From Alkalimonas delamerensis (GTDB lineage: Bacteria; Pseudomonadota; Gammaproteobacteria; Enterobacterales; Alteromonadaceae), in the NCBI RefSeq assembly GCF_030717955.1, contig NZ_JAUZVY010000005.1, positions 248,001 through 312,000 of the forward strand: a stretch of DNA of 64,000 nt. The letters are read 5' to 3'. The notes beneath the pieces were generated by a model. That model ran no database searches. It was not told where the DNA came from and was given only the letters and a program-made list of their open reading frames with translations. This document shows positions 24,290-33,426 of this stretch, one piece after another (positions within the stretch are counted from its first letter, which is position 1; each line of letters begins with the position of its first letter). A program made the position numbers and the translations under genes.

Positions 24290-26173
24290 TTAGCTCTGAT
24301 AACGGCTGGCATGCAAGGCCTGCTGCCAGTTTTTGGGCAAAGGGCTGGGCTCTTTCAGCAAATCTGCGGCCATGGCCTCGGCCAACAGTGGTGCAAACAG
24401 CAGTCCTCGCGCGCCAAGCCCAGTGAGTACCTGCAGCTTTTGGTCGGCCTTGTGCCATTGGCCTGACAGTGGGAAATGGTCTGGTACTGTGGCCCGGACG
24501 CCAGCTCTGGACTCCACTACCGATAGCCCTTGGAGCCAACCAGGTTGCTCTAGACTCTGCTGGGCCAGCTCCAGATTGGCGGCATCATCAGCCGCTAGCC
24601 ATTCATCGGTGCTGCGGCTTCGGTCAAACGTCGCCCCAAGGGCCTGCAACCCTTGCCAGGCTGGTGTGATGTAGCCTTTATGACACAGCACGGTTTTAAG
24701 AGCACTCAGTGATGCAGACTCAACATAACTGACCTGGCCGCGGATCCCCCGCAGTGGTAAGGGCGCCTCCGGCAGCAAGGCATTGCTTTGCGCGCCTGCA
24801 GCGATAATCAGTTGGTCGACCTGCTGTGTCGGATGCTTGCTGCTGTGCAGTAGCCAACCAGTTGCGTTTTTTTCCAGCCGCTCGACCGGCCAGTGGTAAT
24901 GAATACGACAGCCTGGTTGCTCCGTCAACCAGGCTGCTGCCGTCTGGCAAAACTGCTGTGGGCTAAGCCAGCCAGCATTGGGGTACCAAATAGCATCAAA
25001 CGGCAGCGATAGCCCGGCACAGCGACTGGCGCTGTCGGCATCAAGCGGTTGCACCAAGGCCGCAGGCCAGTGCTGCGCCAATTTCTGCAGCCGGTTTTGC
25101 AGCTGCGAAGTGCAGGCCTGGTGCAGCACGCCACACCAATCCAACGGAAAGTCCAAGCAAGACTGCCAGCGGGTAAAAAAGGCGCGTGAGAAGCCAAAAC
25201 AGCTGGCCTGAATCAGGCTGGGCAGCGTCATTTCTGCATGCAGATTTGGATAAAGGGCGCCCTGGCGATTTTTGGACGCCCCTAATCCCAATTGCGCATC
25301 GGCACAAAAGAGCTGCACCCGGGCTCCTTTTTGTAGCAAAGCCAGAGTTAAACAAATGGCGGCGATGCCACCACCGACAATGCTGAATTCAGCGGCAGCG
25401 GCCGTATCTTTAGCTTGGGTCGGTTGTGCTTGAGTCTCTGAAGCTTGACCAGCAAAGCGGGCGGTCAACATGTCACGCTTGCGACCAAATCCTTTCACTT
25501 TTTGCACCTCAAAGCCCGCGGCAAGCAAACCCCGTTTGACGATGCCGGCTGCGGTGAAGGTGGCCACCGTGGTGCCTGTGGTGCTGTGGCGCGTTAATTC
25601 GACGAACAAGGCTTCTTGCCACATATCCGGGTTTTTGCTGGGAGCAAAGCCGTCCAGAAACCAGGCATCGACGGCAACTCGGGCGTCGCGCTGCGGCAGG
25701 TTTTCGAGCACATCGCCCAGCCAGAGATCCAGCACCACAGTCCCTTCATCAAACACCAGCCGATGACAACCAGGTGTTGGTGCCGGGTACTGTGCAAGCA
25801 GTGCCTGCGCCAGAACGGTCAATTCAGGCAATGCCGCAAGGGCATGGCTTAAATCTGCCAAGTTTAGCGGGAATTTTTCAAAACTGGTGAAGTACAGCCG
25901 CTGGCAGGAAGCCTTCGGTGTCTGCTGGCGGAATTGGCGAAAGCGCAGCCAGGTCAGCAGGAAGTTGCTGCCGGTACCAAAACCGGTTTCGGCAATGTGA
26001 AAAAATGCGGCTGGGTGCTGCTGCCAGCGATCCGGTAGGCCGTTGTGCTGTAAAAACACGTAGTCGGTTTCTGCCAAACCGCCGTCGTTGGAAAAATAAA
26101 CGTCATCGAATTGCTCGGCAACCGGTGTGCCTTGCTCATTAAAATGAACTCTAGCGTGTTGTACAGCCTTCAT
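24290..26173 (-). CDS. mnmC: tRNA 5-methylaminomethyl-2-thiouridine biosynthesis bifunctional protein
   Basis: A 627-residue fused enzyme finishing mnm5s2U34 in tRNA wobble positions. The N-terminal half (about 1-240) is the SAM methyltransferase MnmC2, with AETGFGTGSNFLLTW and YFTSFEKFPL. The C-terminal half (from about 260) is the FAD oxidase MnmC1, starting with the dinucleotide-binding FSIVGGGIAAICLTLALL and ending with LTGLGARGLLFAPLLAE. Length fits the family (E. coli 668). It runs opposite to fabB; the gap between holds the fabB control region. Confidence 0.94.
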   Translation of the reverse strand: MKAVQHARVHFNEQGTPVAEQFDDVYFSNDGGLAETDYVFLQHNGLPDRWQQHPAAFFHIAETGFGTGSNFLLTWLRFRQFRQQTPKASCQRLYFTSFEKFPLNLADLSHALAALPELTVLAQALLAQYPAPTPGCHRLVFDEGTVVLDLWLGDVLENLPQRDARVAVDAWFLDGFAPSKNPDMWQEALFVELTRHSTTGTTVATFTAAGIVKRGLLAAGFEVQKVKGFGRKRDMLTARFAGQASETQAQPTQAKDTAAAAEFSIVGGGIAAICLTLALLQKGARVQLFCADAQLGLGASKNRQGALYPNLHAEMTLPSLIQASCFGFSRAFFTRWQSCLDFPLDWCGVLHQACTSQLQNRLQKLAQHWPAALVQPLDADSASRCAGLSLPFDAIWYPNAGWLSPQQFCQTAAAWLTEQPGCRIHYHWPVERLEKNATGWLLHSSKHPTQQVDQLIIAAGAQSNALLPEAPLPLRGIRGQVSYVESASLSALKTVLCHKGYITPAWQGLQALGATFDRSRSTDEWLAADDAANLELAQQSLEQPGWLQGLSVVESRAGVRATVPDHFPLSGQWHKADQKLQVLTGLGARGLLFAPLLAEAMAADLLKEPSPLPKNWQQALHASRYQS

Positions 26174-26258
26174 TTTACCTCTGATAGCCTACCTCTGACT
26201 GCGTATCTCAAGCAAAATGGGCTTGTAGTTTTGCTGGCAAGGCGACAAAATAGCGGTC

Positions 26259-26276
26259 AGTGTACAGGTGTTCGCT
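26259..26276. promoter_or_regulatory. Candidate FabR-type operator upstream of fabB
   Basis: AGTGTACAGGTGTTCGCT is an imperfect palindrome closely resembling the site bound by the unsaturated-fatty-acid repressor FabR upstream of fabB and fabA in enterics. It lies 97 bases before the fabB ATG. A weak FadR-like half site may follow (about 26283-26297) but is not convincing. The match is from memory of the motif. Confidence 0.5.
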
Positions 26277-26372
26277 GAAAGCGGACCACTTGACCGGCAA
26301 AAATTCGTAGAATAGCCAGCAATTATAGTGCAATCAGGGTCGGTACTGCGAGTACCGAAACAGGAGTAAACC

Positions 26373-27587
26373 ATGAAAAGAGCCGTTATCACCGGCATGG
26401 GCATTGTGTCCAGCATTGGCAACAATCAGCAGGAAGTATTGGCATCGCTTAAAGCTGGTCGTTCAGGCATTACCTTCTCGCAAGAGTTTGCCGACCTGGG
26501 ATTACGTTCTCAGGTCTGGGGCAACCTGAAAATTGATCCTGCCAGTTTGATTGATCGCAAAGCCATGCGTTTTATGGCCGATGCGTCCGCCTATGCTTAT
26601 CTTGCGATGCAAGAAGCCATGGCCGATGCTGGTTTCACTGCTGAGCAAATTTCCGATCCGCGTATTGGGCTGGTGGCAGGCTCCGGTGGCGCTTCCTCGA
26701 AAACCCAGGTGGAAGCGGCGGATATCCTGCGGGAAAAAGGCGTCAAGCGGGTAGGGCCTTATGCGGTGCCGAAAACCATGGCCAGTACTTGTTCGGCCTG
26801 TTTGGCGACGCCTTTTAAAATTAAAGGGGTGAATTATTCCATCAGCTCGGCCTGTGCTACCAGTGCGCATTGCATCGGCCATGCGGTCGAATTGATCCAG
26901 TTGGGCAAACAGGATGTGGTCTTTGCCGGTGGCGGTGAAGAGCTGCACTGGACCCTAGCGATGGAGTTTGATGCCATGGGCGCTCTGTCGACCAAGTACA
27001 ATGAAACCCCGGACAAAGCATCCCGTACCTACGATGCCAATCGCGATGGTTTTGTCATCAGCGGTGGTGGTGGTATGGTGGTGGTGGAAGAGCTGGAGCA
27101 CGCGCTGGCCCGTGGTGCTAACATCATTGCCGAAGTCGTCGGTTACGGCGCCACCTCGGATGGCTTTGATATGGTAGCCCCAAGCGGAGAGGGCGCAGTG
27201 CGCTGCATGCAAATGGCGATGCAGCAGCTGGATGGTCCGGTCGACTACCTCAATACCCATGGTACCAGCACGCCGGTAGGCGATGTCAAAGAGTTGGCGG
27301 CGATTCAGGAAGTGTTCGCCGGCCAGTCTCCGGCCATCAGTGCCACCAAGGCCATGACCGGCCATGCGCTGGGCGCCGCTGGCGTGCATGAAGCGATTTA
27401 CTCCCTGCTGATGTTAAAGCATCAGTTTGTGGCACCGTCCATCAATATCGAGCAACTGGATGAAGCGGCCGCGGGCCTGAATATCATCACTGAAACGACA
27501 GAGCGGGAGCTGAACACCGTAATGTCGAACAGCTTCGGCTTTGGTGGCACCAATGCTACTCTGGTGATGAAACGCTACCAGGGTTAG
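26373..27587 (+). CDS. fabB: 3-oxoacyl-ACP synthase I (KAS I)
   Basis: Condensing enzyme of fatty-acid elongation, essential for unsaturated fatty acids. The 404 residues match E. coli FabB (406). Catalytic triad: Cys161 in SISSACATSAH, His296 in LNTHGTSTPVGD and His331 in MTGHALGAAG with Lys326. The Thr-rich gatekeeper region and final SFGFGGTNATLV are typical. It is monocistronic, with its own terminator 30 bases downstream, and preceded by a FabR-like site. No fabA lies next to it. Confidence 0.96.
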   Translation: MKRAVITGMGIVSSIGNNQQEVLASLKAGRSGITFSQEFADLGLRSQVWGNLKIDPASLIDRKAMRFMADASAYAYLAMQEAMADAGFTAEQISDPRIGLVAGSGGASSKTQVEAADILREKGVKRVGPYAVPKTMASTCSACLATPFKIKGVNYSISSACATSAHCIGHAVELIQLGKQDVVFAGGGEELHWTLAMEFDAMGALSTKYNETPDKASRTYDANRDGFVISGGGGMVVVEELEHALARGANIIAEVVGYGATSDGFDMVAPSGEGAVRCMQMAMQQLDGPVDYLNTHGTSTPVGDVKELAAIQEVFAGQSPAISATKAMTGHALGAAGVHEAIYSLLMLKHQFVAPSINIEQLDEAAAGLNIITETTERELNTVMSNSFGFGGTNATLVMKRYQG

Positions 27588-27616
27588 AATAACCGTCGGT
27601 GACCCTATATGGGTAT

Positions 27617-27645
27617 AAAACCACCGCTAGTCGGTGGTTTTTTGT
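27617..27645 (+). terminator. Rho-independent terminator of fabB
   Basis: Stem AAAACCACCG/CGGTGGTTTT with a five-base loop, followed by TTTGTTTTT, 30 bases after the fabB stop. Confidence 0.9.
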
Positions 27646-27697
27646 TTTTCATTGTTTCATTTTGTCTATTGTTTCATTGTGTCAGGAGCGCCTTTCC

Positions 27698-28813
27698 GTG
27701 ATCATTTATGCCGACGACTACATGCCCTATGCCCGGCAATTCTTTGCCGACTTTGGGGAGGTTCGGCTGTTTTCTGGCCGTAAACTGCAGCCTGAGCAGC
27801 TTGCCGATGCCGATGTCCTGCTGGTTCGATCTATCACCCGGGTGGATCCAGCGTTACTGGCAAAGGCCAGATCACTGCGCTTCATAGGGACAGCCACCAT
27901 TGGCACCGATCATGTCGATAAGGACTATGTGCAGCGGGCTGGTATCGCCTTCCACAATGCGCCCGGATGCAATGCCAGGGCTGTGGTGGAGTATGTGCTG
28001 AGCAGTTTGTTTCATTTGACAGAGCGTTATCAGTGGCAGCTTCAGGACAAAACGATTGGTATCGTTGGGGTGGGCAATATTGGCCAGCCATTGGCCGAGC
28101 TGTTGCAGCTGATGGGTTGTCAGGTGTTGTTGTGCGATCCGCTGCGTGCCAGGCAGGAGCCGGATTTTGCCCATCAGCCACTGGAGGTCTTGTTGCAGCA
28201 AGCCGATGTACTTAGTTTCCATGTGCCCCTTTGCCAAAGCGGTGATAATGCCACCCGGCACTTAGTCAATGCCGAACGATTGCAACAAATCAAGCCGGAC
28301 TGCGCGTTAATCAATGCCTGCCGCGGTGCGGTGTTTGACAACCAGGCTTTATTGGCCGAGGCGGAGGCTGGGCACCGCCGCCCGCTGGTGCTGGATGTCT
28401 GGGAGCAGGAACCGACCATTTTATTGCCGCTGTTGCCCTACCTGGATATCGCTACGGCTCACATTGCTGGCCATAGCATCGAAGGCAAGGCCAGGGGCAC
28501 CGAAATGCTGTATCAGCAGCTTTGTCAGCAGCTGCAACGACCAGCGGTGTACCAGTTAAGCGACTTTTGCCCGCAACCAGCCATTCAATCGTTGCAAATA
28601 ACCGAAAATTTTGGGCTTCCAGATGTCCAAAACCTGTTCAGATTGGTATATGATGTGCGACGCGATGACGCTTTGTTTCGTCATCACATTCAAAAGCAAG
28701 GGTTTGACTGGCTCAGAAAGCATTACCCGGCCCGGCGCGAGTGCAGCTCCTTGCAGTTGCGAGGTACCGCCGTGCCCGACTGGCTGTATCAAACTGGTTT
28801 TAGCCGCCCCTAA
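27698..28813 (+). CDS. pdxB: 4-phosphoerythronate dehydrogenase (pyridoxal phosphate biosynthesis)
   Basis: Oxidises 4-phosphoerythronate in the DXP-dependent PLP pathway. The 371 residues begin MIIYADDYMPYARQFF, like E. coli PdxB, from a GTG at 27698 with AGGAG about ten bases upstream. Upstream codons in the same frame lie over the fabB terminator and are rejected. Motifs: FIGTATIGTDHVD, NAPGCNARAVVEYVLSSL, NAD-binding GIVGVGNIG, catalytic INACRGAVFDNQAL and HIAGHSIEGKARG. The C-terminal dimerisation domain has VYDVRRDD. It is followed 17 bases later by asd, as with pdxB-usg in E. coli. Confidence 0.95.
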   Translation: MIIYADDYMPYARQFFADFGEVRLFSGRKLQPEQLADADVLLVRSITRVDPALLAKARSLRFIGTATIGTDHVDKDYVQRAGIAFHNAPGCNARAVVEYVLSSLFHLTERYQWQLQDKTIGIVGVGNIGQPLAELLQLMGCQVLLCDPLRARQEPDFAHQPLEVLLQQADVLSFHVPLCQSGDNATRHLVNAERLQQIKPDCALINACRGAVFDNQALLAEAEAGHRRPLVLDVWEQEPTILLPLLPYLDIATAHIAGHSIEGKARGTEMLYQQLCQQLQRPAVYQLSDFCPQPAIQSLQITENFGLPDVQNLFRLVYDVRRDDALFRHHIQKQGFDWLRKHYPARRECSSLQLRGTAVPDWLYQTGFSRP

Positions 28814-28830
28814 CGAAGAGGAAAAATGCC

Positions 28831-29850
28831 ATGGCTCAGCAGTACAATGTTGCCGTCCTGGGTGCAACCGGCCTGGTTGGTCAGCACTTAATCGAATTAC
28901 TGGAACAGCGTGACTTTCCGGTCAATCAGTTATTCCCTTTGGCCAGCAGCCGATCTGCTGGCAACACGGTTAATTTTCGCGGCAAAAAAGTAAAGGTGTT
29001 GGATGTCGAAAGCTTTGACTGGACCCAGGCTCAAATTGGTTTGTTTTCCGCCGGTGGCAGTGTGTCAGCTTTGTATGCACCCAAAGCCGCCGATGCGGGC
29101 TGTGTGGTGATCGACAATACCTCGCATTACCGTTATGAGGCCGACATTCCATTGGTGGTGCCGGAAGTCAATGCCGCGGCTTTAGCCGATTTTCGCAACC
29201 GCAACATCATTGCCAACCCGAATTGCTCCACCATTCAGATGCTGGTGGCCTTAAAGCCGATCTACGATGCGGTAGGCATCAGCCGGATCAATGTCGCCAC
29301 CTATCAGTCGGTCAGTGGCGCCGGCCAACAAGCCGTGGAAGCGCTGGCGCATGAAACTGCGCAATTGATGAATGGCCGTCCGATTGAAGAAAAAGGTCAG
29401 TTTAGTCGTCAAATTGCGTTTAATGTGATCCCGCAAATCGATGTCTTTTTAGACAACGACTACACCAAAGAAGAAATGAAGATGCACTGGGAAACCCAGA
29501 AAATTTTTGGTGACGACAGCATTGCGGTCAATGCCACAGCAGTACGGGTACCGGCTTTTTACGGCCATGCTGAAGCGGTACACATTGAGACCCGACAACC
29601 GCTGGATGCTGAGCAGGCCAAAGCCCTGTTGGCCAATGCCCCTGGCGTGGTGTTGCTGGAGCAGAATGAAGACTTCCCAACTCAGGTCAGCCATGCTGCC
29701 GGGCATGATGAGGTCTTTGTTGGACGGGTCCGAAAAGATTTATCGCATGAGCTCGGGTTAAATCTTTGGGTAGTGGCCGATAACATTCGTAAGGGGGCTG
29801 CCACCAACAGCATCCAAATTGCGGAGCATTTGATTCGGGATTATCTGTAA
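28831..29850 (+). CDS. asd: Aspartate-semialdehyde dehydrogenase
   Basis: Converts aspartyl phosphate to aspartate semialdehyde for Lys, Met, Thr and cell-wall diaminopimelate. The 339 residues have the NADP-binding AVLGATGLVGQHL, catalytic Cys132 in NPNCSTIQM, TYQSVSGAG, and RVPAFYGHAEAVHIE with the catalytic His. The enterobacterial paralogue USG-1 occupies this same place after pdxB but lacks the active Cys; here the active site is intact, so this is a genuine Asd. The ribosome-binding site is GAGGAAA. A terminator follows. Confidence 0.94.
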   Translation: MAQQYNVAVLGATGLVGQHLIELLEQRDFPVNQLFPLASSRSAGNTVNFRGKKVKVLDVESFDWTQAQIGLFSAGGSVSALYAPKAADAGCVVIDNTSHYRYEADIPLVVPEVNAAALADFRNRNIIANPNCSTIQMLVALKPIYDAVGISRINVATYQSVSGAGQQAVEALAHETAQLMNGRPIEEKGQFSRQIAFNVIPQIDVFLDNDYTKEEMKMHWETQKIFGDDSIAVNATAVRVPAFYGHAEAVHIETRQPLDAEQAKALLANAPGVVLLEQNEDFPTQVSHAAGHDEVFVGRVRKDLSHELGLNLWVVADNIRKGAATNSIQIAEHLIRDYL

Positions 29851-29910
29851 TCACAAAGTTTAGCGCCTGGCCCTGCGAGCTTCGGTGTTTTATCCATATA
29901 CTTAGGTATA

Positions 29911-29940
29911 AAAGCCGGCCCTGGGTCGGCTTTGTTTTTT
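29911..29940 (+). terminator. Rho-independent terminator after asd
   Basis: Stem AAAGCCG/CGGCTTT with an inner CCC/GGG pairing, then TTTGTTTTTT, 60 bases after the asd stop. Confidence 0.88.
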
Positions 29941-29996
29941 GTCTGGGATGAGCGCCCTCGACTGGCAGTGATTTAAGTTCTGCTTTATAGTGCCGT

Positions 29997-30262
29997 TATA
30001 CCCAAGTGACCTCAAGATGCAGGCTTCAGCGGGAGATAAAAGCGCTTTAGGCAAGGCAGTTGTTGGAAGCTTTGGTGGTTCCAAATCGACAACAGCTAAC
30101 GCGGCATAAAGCGCTTTTAGCCCCGCCCTGCGGGAGCCTCTGGGCGCTTCCACTGCGGTGTTACCCTGGCTAGCAAGGTGGTCGACATTGCGTCGCCAGT
30201 GTGCCTTGCATTGAAAACGCCCAAAGGCTCTGAAACTCGCATCTTGAGGTCACTTGGGTATA
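29997..30262. mobile_element. MITE-like repeat element, copy 1 (266 bp)
   Basis: The element is bounded by perfect 24-bp terminal inverted repeats (29997-30020 and 30239-30262), starting TATACCCAAGTGACCTCAAG. The outer TATA fits a TA target duplication. Internal inverted repeats (TAAAAGCGCTTTA at about 30036 and again inverted at about 30108) suggest a folded structure. It encodes no transposase; a short open frame inside it is repeated in copy 2 and is most likely not a gene. By eye it differs from copy 2 (61786-62051, opposite orientation) at five of 266 positions. Located between the asd terminator and the fimV promoter region. Confidence 0.9.
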
Positions 30263-30408
30263 AAGACAAGATGGAATGTTGTTTGCATAGAATTGATGTA
30301 AATTCTGTCTGAACGATTCAGTAAGCGATGGCCATCAGACCATTGCGGTCGGGGAACTGCTGTTCCCTGGCGGTTTCCGGTGAGTACCGGTTGGATTAGG
30401 AAGCATAC
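30263..30408 (+). promoter_or_regulatory. fimV upstream region
   Basis: This 146-bp leader lies between the MITE-like element and fimV. It contains a small hairpin GGGAAC/GTTCCC (30352-30367) and an AGGAAG ribosome-binding site before the ATG. No strong -35/-10 pair stands out. Confidence 0.35.
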
Positions 30409-33303
30409 ATGCAGCTCTGGCGACTATTTTTTCTAATTTGTCTTGTCAATTTTCCGGCGTTGGCGGCAGCGGCGGATAGCAGTACCAGCATTCGGGGGCC
30501 CAGAGCACTGGATCAACAAAGCCGGGTGCAACAGTTAGGCCCCATCACCCCAACCGATACCCTGTGGCGTCTGGCTCAACAGGTGCGACCCGAAGGGGCC
30601 GACATGTATCAGGTGATGTATGCCATTTACCTGAAAAACCCGCACGCTTTTCTGGATAATAATTTCAATCATCTTCGTACCGGCGCCATGCTGGATGTAC
30701 CCTCATTGCGGGAAATTCGCGCGGTCGATCCAGCGGAAGCCCGGCAAAAATCCAGTGCCGATGACCAAAGCTGGGCTCGCCGCACTCCGCCAACTCAAAC
30801 TCCAGAAGCACAGCCGGCGACCGCGGCTGCCAGCCAGGCGCTGCAAGAGCAATTGGCTCAACTGGAGCAAGAACAGCAACAACAACTGCAGCAACTACGG
30901 CATCGTTTTGGTGAGTCGATGTTACTGGTCGAAGGCATCATGGTGGAGAACCAGGGGCTGAAAGAGACACTGGATGCCGTGCAGCAGCAGCTCGATGCGC
31001 TGAAAGCTCAGATGGAAGAAGACAATGCCTTGCAGCGTGAGCTGGAGCAGATGGTGCGCATGCAAGCCGAGTGGATGGCGCTGCAACAGGCCGAGCAGAT
31101 AGAAGCTGCGCAGCAAAGTGGCTTTGCCCAGCGTCTGCTTACCAGTCCGGTGTTCTGGGCCCTGGCCGCTTCTGTGCCTGCTTTAGGTATTTTGCTTGGC
31201 TTTTTACTCTGGATTAAACGACGCAGTAAAAAAGCGCAGGAAACCATTCAAGCAGCCACCTCAGAGCCTTTAGCGACAGCGGGCTATCAGTCACCACTGC
31301 CCGAGGTGGATGACAACATGGATGTTGATGATTCCTTATTTAGTCTGGATGACTCCTTGCTGGATGATGCCTTCAATGACGACGTGGATGACACTCCGGT
31401 CGATTTAAGCGATGACTTGCTTGATGACGATATATTGTTGGATGACAGCAGTGTTGGCAGTGACAGTGATGCGCTTGATGAGGATGATTTGCTCGATGAT
31501 GCTCTGCTGGATGACGATTCGTTGCTGGCGGATGATGCCTTAACCGACAACGATGCCTTGCCAGATGATGATTTGCTGGCCGATGTTGATCAGGATGACA
31601 ATACGGAAACGGCAGCCGAGTTTGATCCGGATAATATTTTGTCGGGCACCGATTTGGATTCTTTGTTTAATGAAGCCGATGACGACACTGAGCAAAGCGC
31701 AGCCGTTGCCAACGATTTTGACGATGAACTGCTCGAAGAAATTGAACTGGATATCCCAGAAGACGATATTCCTGAGCAAGCGGAGCTTAGCGATACAGAG
31801 GACCCCGAAGATTTTGCGGATGCACTGTTGGATCAAGTCGCTGAGGACAGCAATCTGGCTGCTGAGAGCAATGAAACCGAGCTGGACCCGGATGAAGCTG
31901 CTCAATTTGACAGCTCTGAGTTGGATGCCTTTGCCGAAAGTTTGGTGGAGGAAACCTTGCAGGAACCGGCTGAAACGGCCCTTGCTGACATGGATGAGCT
32001 GACCGAAGTGGATGCAGTAGAGCCAGAATCTGAAACTGAGCTGGAGGCAGAGCTTGAAGCAGAGCCTGAAGCTGAGCTGGAAGCAGAGCCCGAACCAGAG
32101 TTGGAAGCAGAACCTGAAGCTGAGCTGGAGGCAGAGCTGGAGGCAGAGCCTGAAGCAGAGCTGGAAGGAGAGCCTGAAGCTGAGCTTGCAGTAGAGCCTG
32201 AAGCTGAGCTCGAAGCAGAACCTGAGGCCGGACTTGAAGCAGAACCAGAGCCAGATCCCGAACTGATGGAAGCGATGCTCACCGAGCCGCTGGACGAGGA
32301 TTTGGTGTTGAGCGAGCAGGAAGCGCCGCTTTCCGAAGAGCAGGCGTTGGAGCGTGAGGCAGCCACCGAAGCCGAGTACCTGGAAGACTTCGCCGAGTTG
32401 GAGGATGACTTCCCGGCCGATGCCATGGCTGATGAGAGTGAGGCTCCCAATCTGTCAGAGCAGGATGACGAGTCAGTTAGTCCACCCAGTGCTGCAAGCC
32501 GCTCAGTTGAAAATCCGAGTGAGGTTCTTGATAGCTATCCGGAGCTGGAGCTTGATGATGCCATCGACGGTGATGTTCTAAGCCAGGATAGTGACGACGA
32601 CATGGAGCAGAGCGATGAGGATGCATCGGAGCCTGAGGTCCAGTTGGCCGATGAAGTTGCTAATGAGCTAGCGGAGTCTGCGGATTTGCCATCCGATAAG
32701 CGTTCGGATAACGATGAGCAGGCAGAACAGGATCCTCTGGCGGGCGAGGACGGAGCATTGCAACCAGAGCAAGCGGTTGAGTCTGCTAAGGCTGCAGAAG
32801 ATGTCTTTGACGACAGCTTACTGGATGAGCAGGACGAGGCAGAACTGCTGGCCGATGAGCCGGAAGAGCAATTGGTCGGCAATGAGAATGAAGCCGATTT
32901 TGATGATTTGCTGTCTGAACTCGAGCAAATGGCGGAGCGCGTGGCCAATCAAAGCGAGTCAGAGGCTTCGGCAGCGACCGCTGTCAGTGAGGAGCAAGCA
33001 GCCGACCTATCGGATGATGACTTTCAGGATATCGACCAATTGTTGGAGAAAGCCAGCGCTCGCGCCGACAGCGACAGTGAGCTGGATTTAGGTTTTGAGC
33101 TGGATGATGACTACCAACAGGTGTTAGAGCAGAGTGGCCTGGATGAAGAACACGACACCTATGGTGCTCAACTGGACTTGATCCGGGCTTATCTGGAAAT
33201 CGACGACCACGACAGTGCCGACCAACTGATTAAAGAAGTGCTGAACTCCGACGCGCCGGATGCGATTAAAGACTCGGTCAGACAGTTGCAATCTGGAAGC
33301 TAG
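30409..33303 (+). CDS. fimV: Polar landmark / type IV pilus assembly protein FimV (HubP-like)
   Basis: A 964-residue inner-membrane hub protein that organises the cell pole (type IV pili, chemotaxis arrays, flagellum and ParA-like partners in relatives). Order of parts: signal peptide (1-22), periplasmic LysM-like domain (about 45-100), coiled coil (about 142-235), one membrane segment (about 246-269), then a very acidic, Asp/Glu-rich cytoplasmic region of about 600 residues. It closes with the FimV C-terminal helical domain (DTYGAQLDLIRAYLEIDDHDSADQL split over two helices). The acidic region includes a Glu-Ala-Glu/Leu/Pro repeat tract. Position between asd and truA matches Pseudomonas and Shewanella. 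Confidence 0.94.
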   Translation: MQLWRLFFLICLVNFPALAAAADSSTSIRGPRALDQQSRVQQLGPITPTDTLWRLAQQVRPEGADMYQVMYAIYLKNPHAFLDNNFNHLRTGAMLDVPSLREIRAVDPAEARQKSSADDQSWARRTPPTQTPEAQPATAAASQALQEQLAQLEQEQQQQLQQLRHRFGESMLLVEGIMVENQGLKETLDAVQQQLDALKAQMEEDNALQRELEQMVRMQAEWMALQQAEQIEAAQQSGFAQRLLTSPVFWALAASVPALGILLGFLLWIKRRSKKAQETIQAATSEPLATAGYQSPLPEVDDNMDVDDSLFSLDDSLLDDAFNDDVDDTPVDLSDDLLDDDILLDDSSVGSDSDALDEDDLLDDALLDDDSLLADDALTDNDALPDDDLLADVDQDDNTETAAEFDPDNILSGTDLDSLFNEADDDTEQSAAVANDFDDELLEEIELDIPEDDIPEQAELSDTEDPEDFADALLDQVAEDSNLAAESNETELDPDEAAQFDSSELDAFAESLVEETLQEPAETALADMDELTEVDAVEPESETELEAELEAEPEAELEAEPEPELEAEPEAELEAELEAEPEAELEGEPEAELAVEPEAELEAEPEAGLEAEPEPDPELMEAMLTEPLDEDLVLSEQEAPLSEEQALEREAATEAEYLEDFAELEDDFPADAMADESEAPNLSEQDDESVSPPSAASRSVENPSEVLDSYPELELDDAIDGDVLSQDSDDDMEQSDEDASEPEVQLADEVANELAESADLPSDKRSDNDEQAEQDPLAGEDGALQPEQAVESAKAAEDVFDDSLLDEQDEAELLADEPEEQLVGNENEADFDDLLSELEQMAERVANQSESEASAATAVSEEQAADLSDDDFQDIDQLLEKASARADSDSELDLGFELDDDYQQVLEQSGLDEEHDTYGAQLDLIRAYLEIDDHDSADQLIKEVLNSDAPDAIKDSVRQLQSGS
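32019..32265 (+). repeat. In-frame acidic repeat tract within fimV
   Basis: About 80 residues (roughly 538-619) built from repeats of the kind EAELEAEPE, encoded by near-identical 12-24 base units (GAGCTGGAAGCAGAG..). It is a likely site of length variation by slippage or recombination. Confidence 0.85.
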
Positions 33304-33372
33304 CCTGGACTTCGAAGCCGCGCCTCTGGGCAGCAACGCCACAGCTTGGTATACTTAGCTGACTTCGTCCTG

Positions 33373-33408
33373 AACCAGGTCGGATCCTGGATCCGACCTG
33401 GTTTTCTT
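33373..33408 (+). terminator. Rho-independent terminator of fimV
   Basis: A 14-base perfect stem (33373-33386 with 33390-33403) and three-base loop, followed by TTTTCTTT, 70 bases after the fimV stop and just before truA. Confidence 0.88.
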
Positions 33409-33426
33409 TATCGGTAAGAGAATGGC

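Noticed and set aside
26189..26425. 78-residue minus-strand frame in the mnmC-fabB gap
   Set aside because: Overlaps the FabR-like operator and the fabB start; no ribosome-binding site and no recognisable family.
29902..30153. Reading frame inside the repeat element encoding about 83 residues (MEAPRGSRRAGLKALYAAL..), with a near copy at 61895-62143
   Set aside because: The shared part lies wholly in the MITE-like element and the frames diverge exactly where the element ends. There is no ribosome-binding site or family, so it is a by-product of the repeat.
31902..32450. Ser-rich 182-residue minus-strand frame opposite fimV
   Set aside because: Mirror image of the acidic Glu/Ala repeats; low-complexity shadow.
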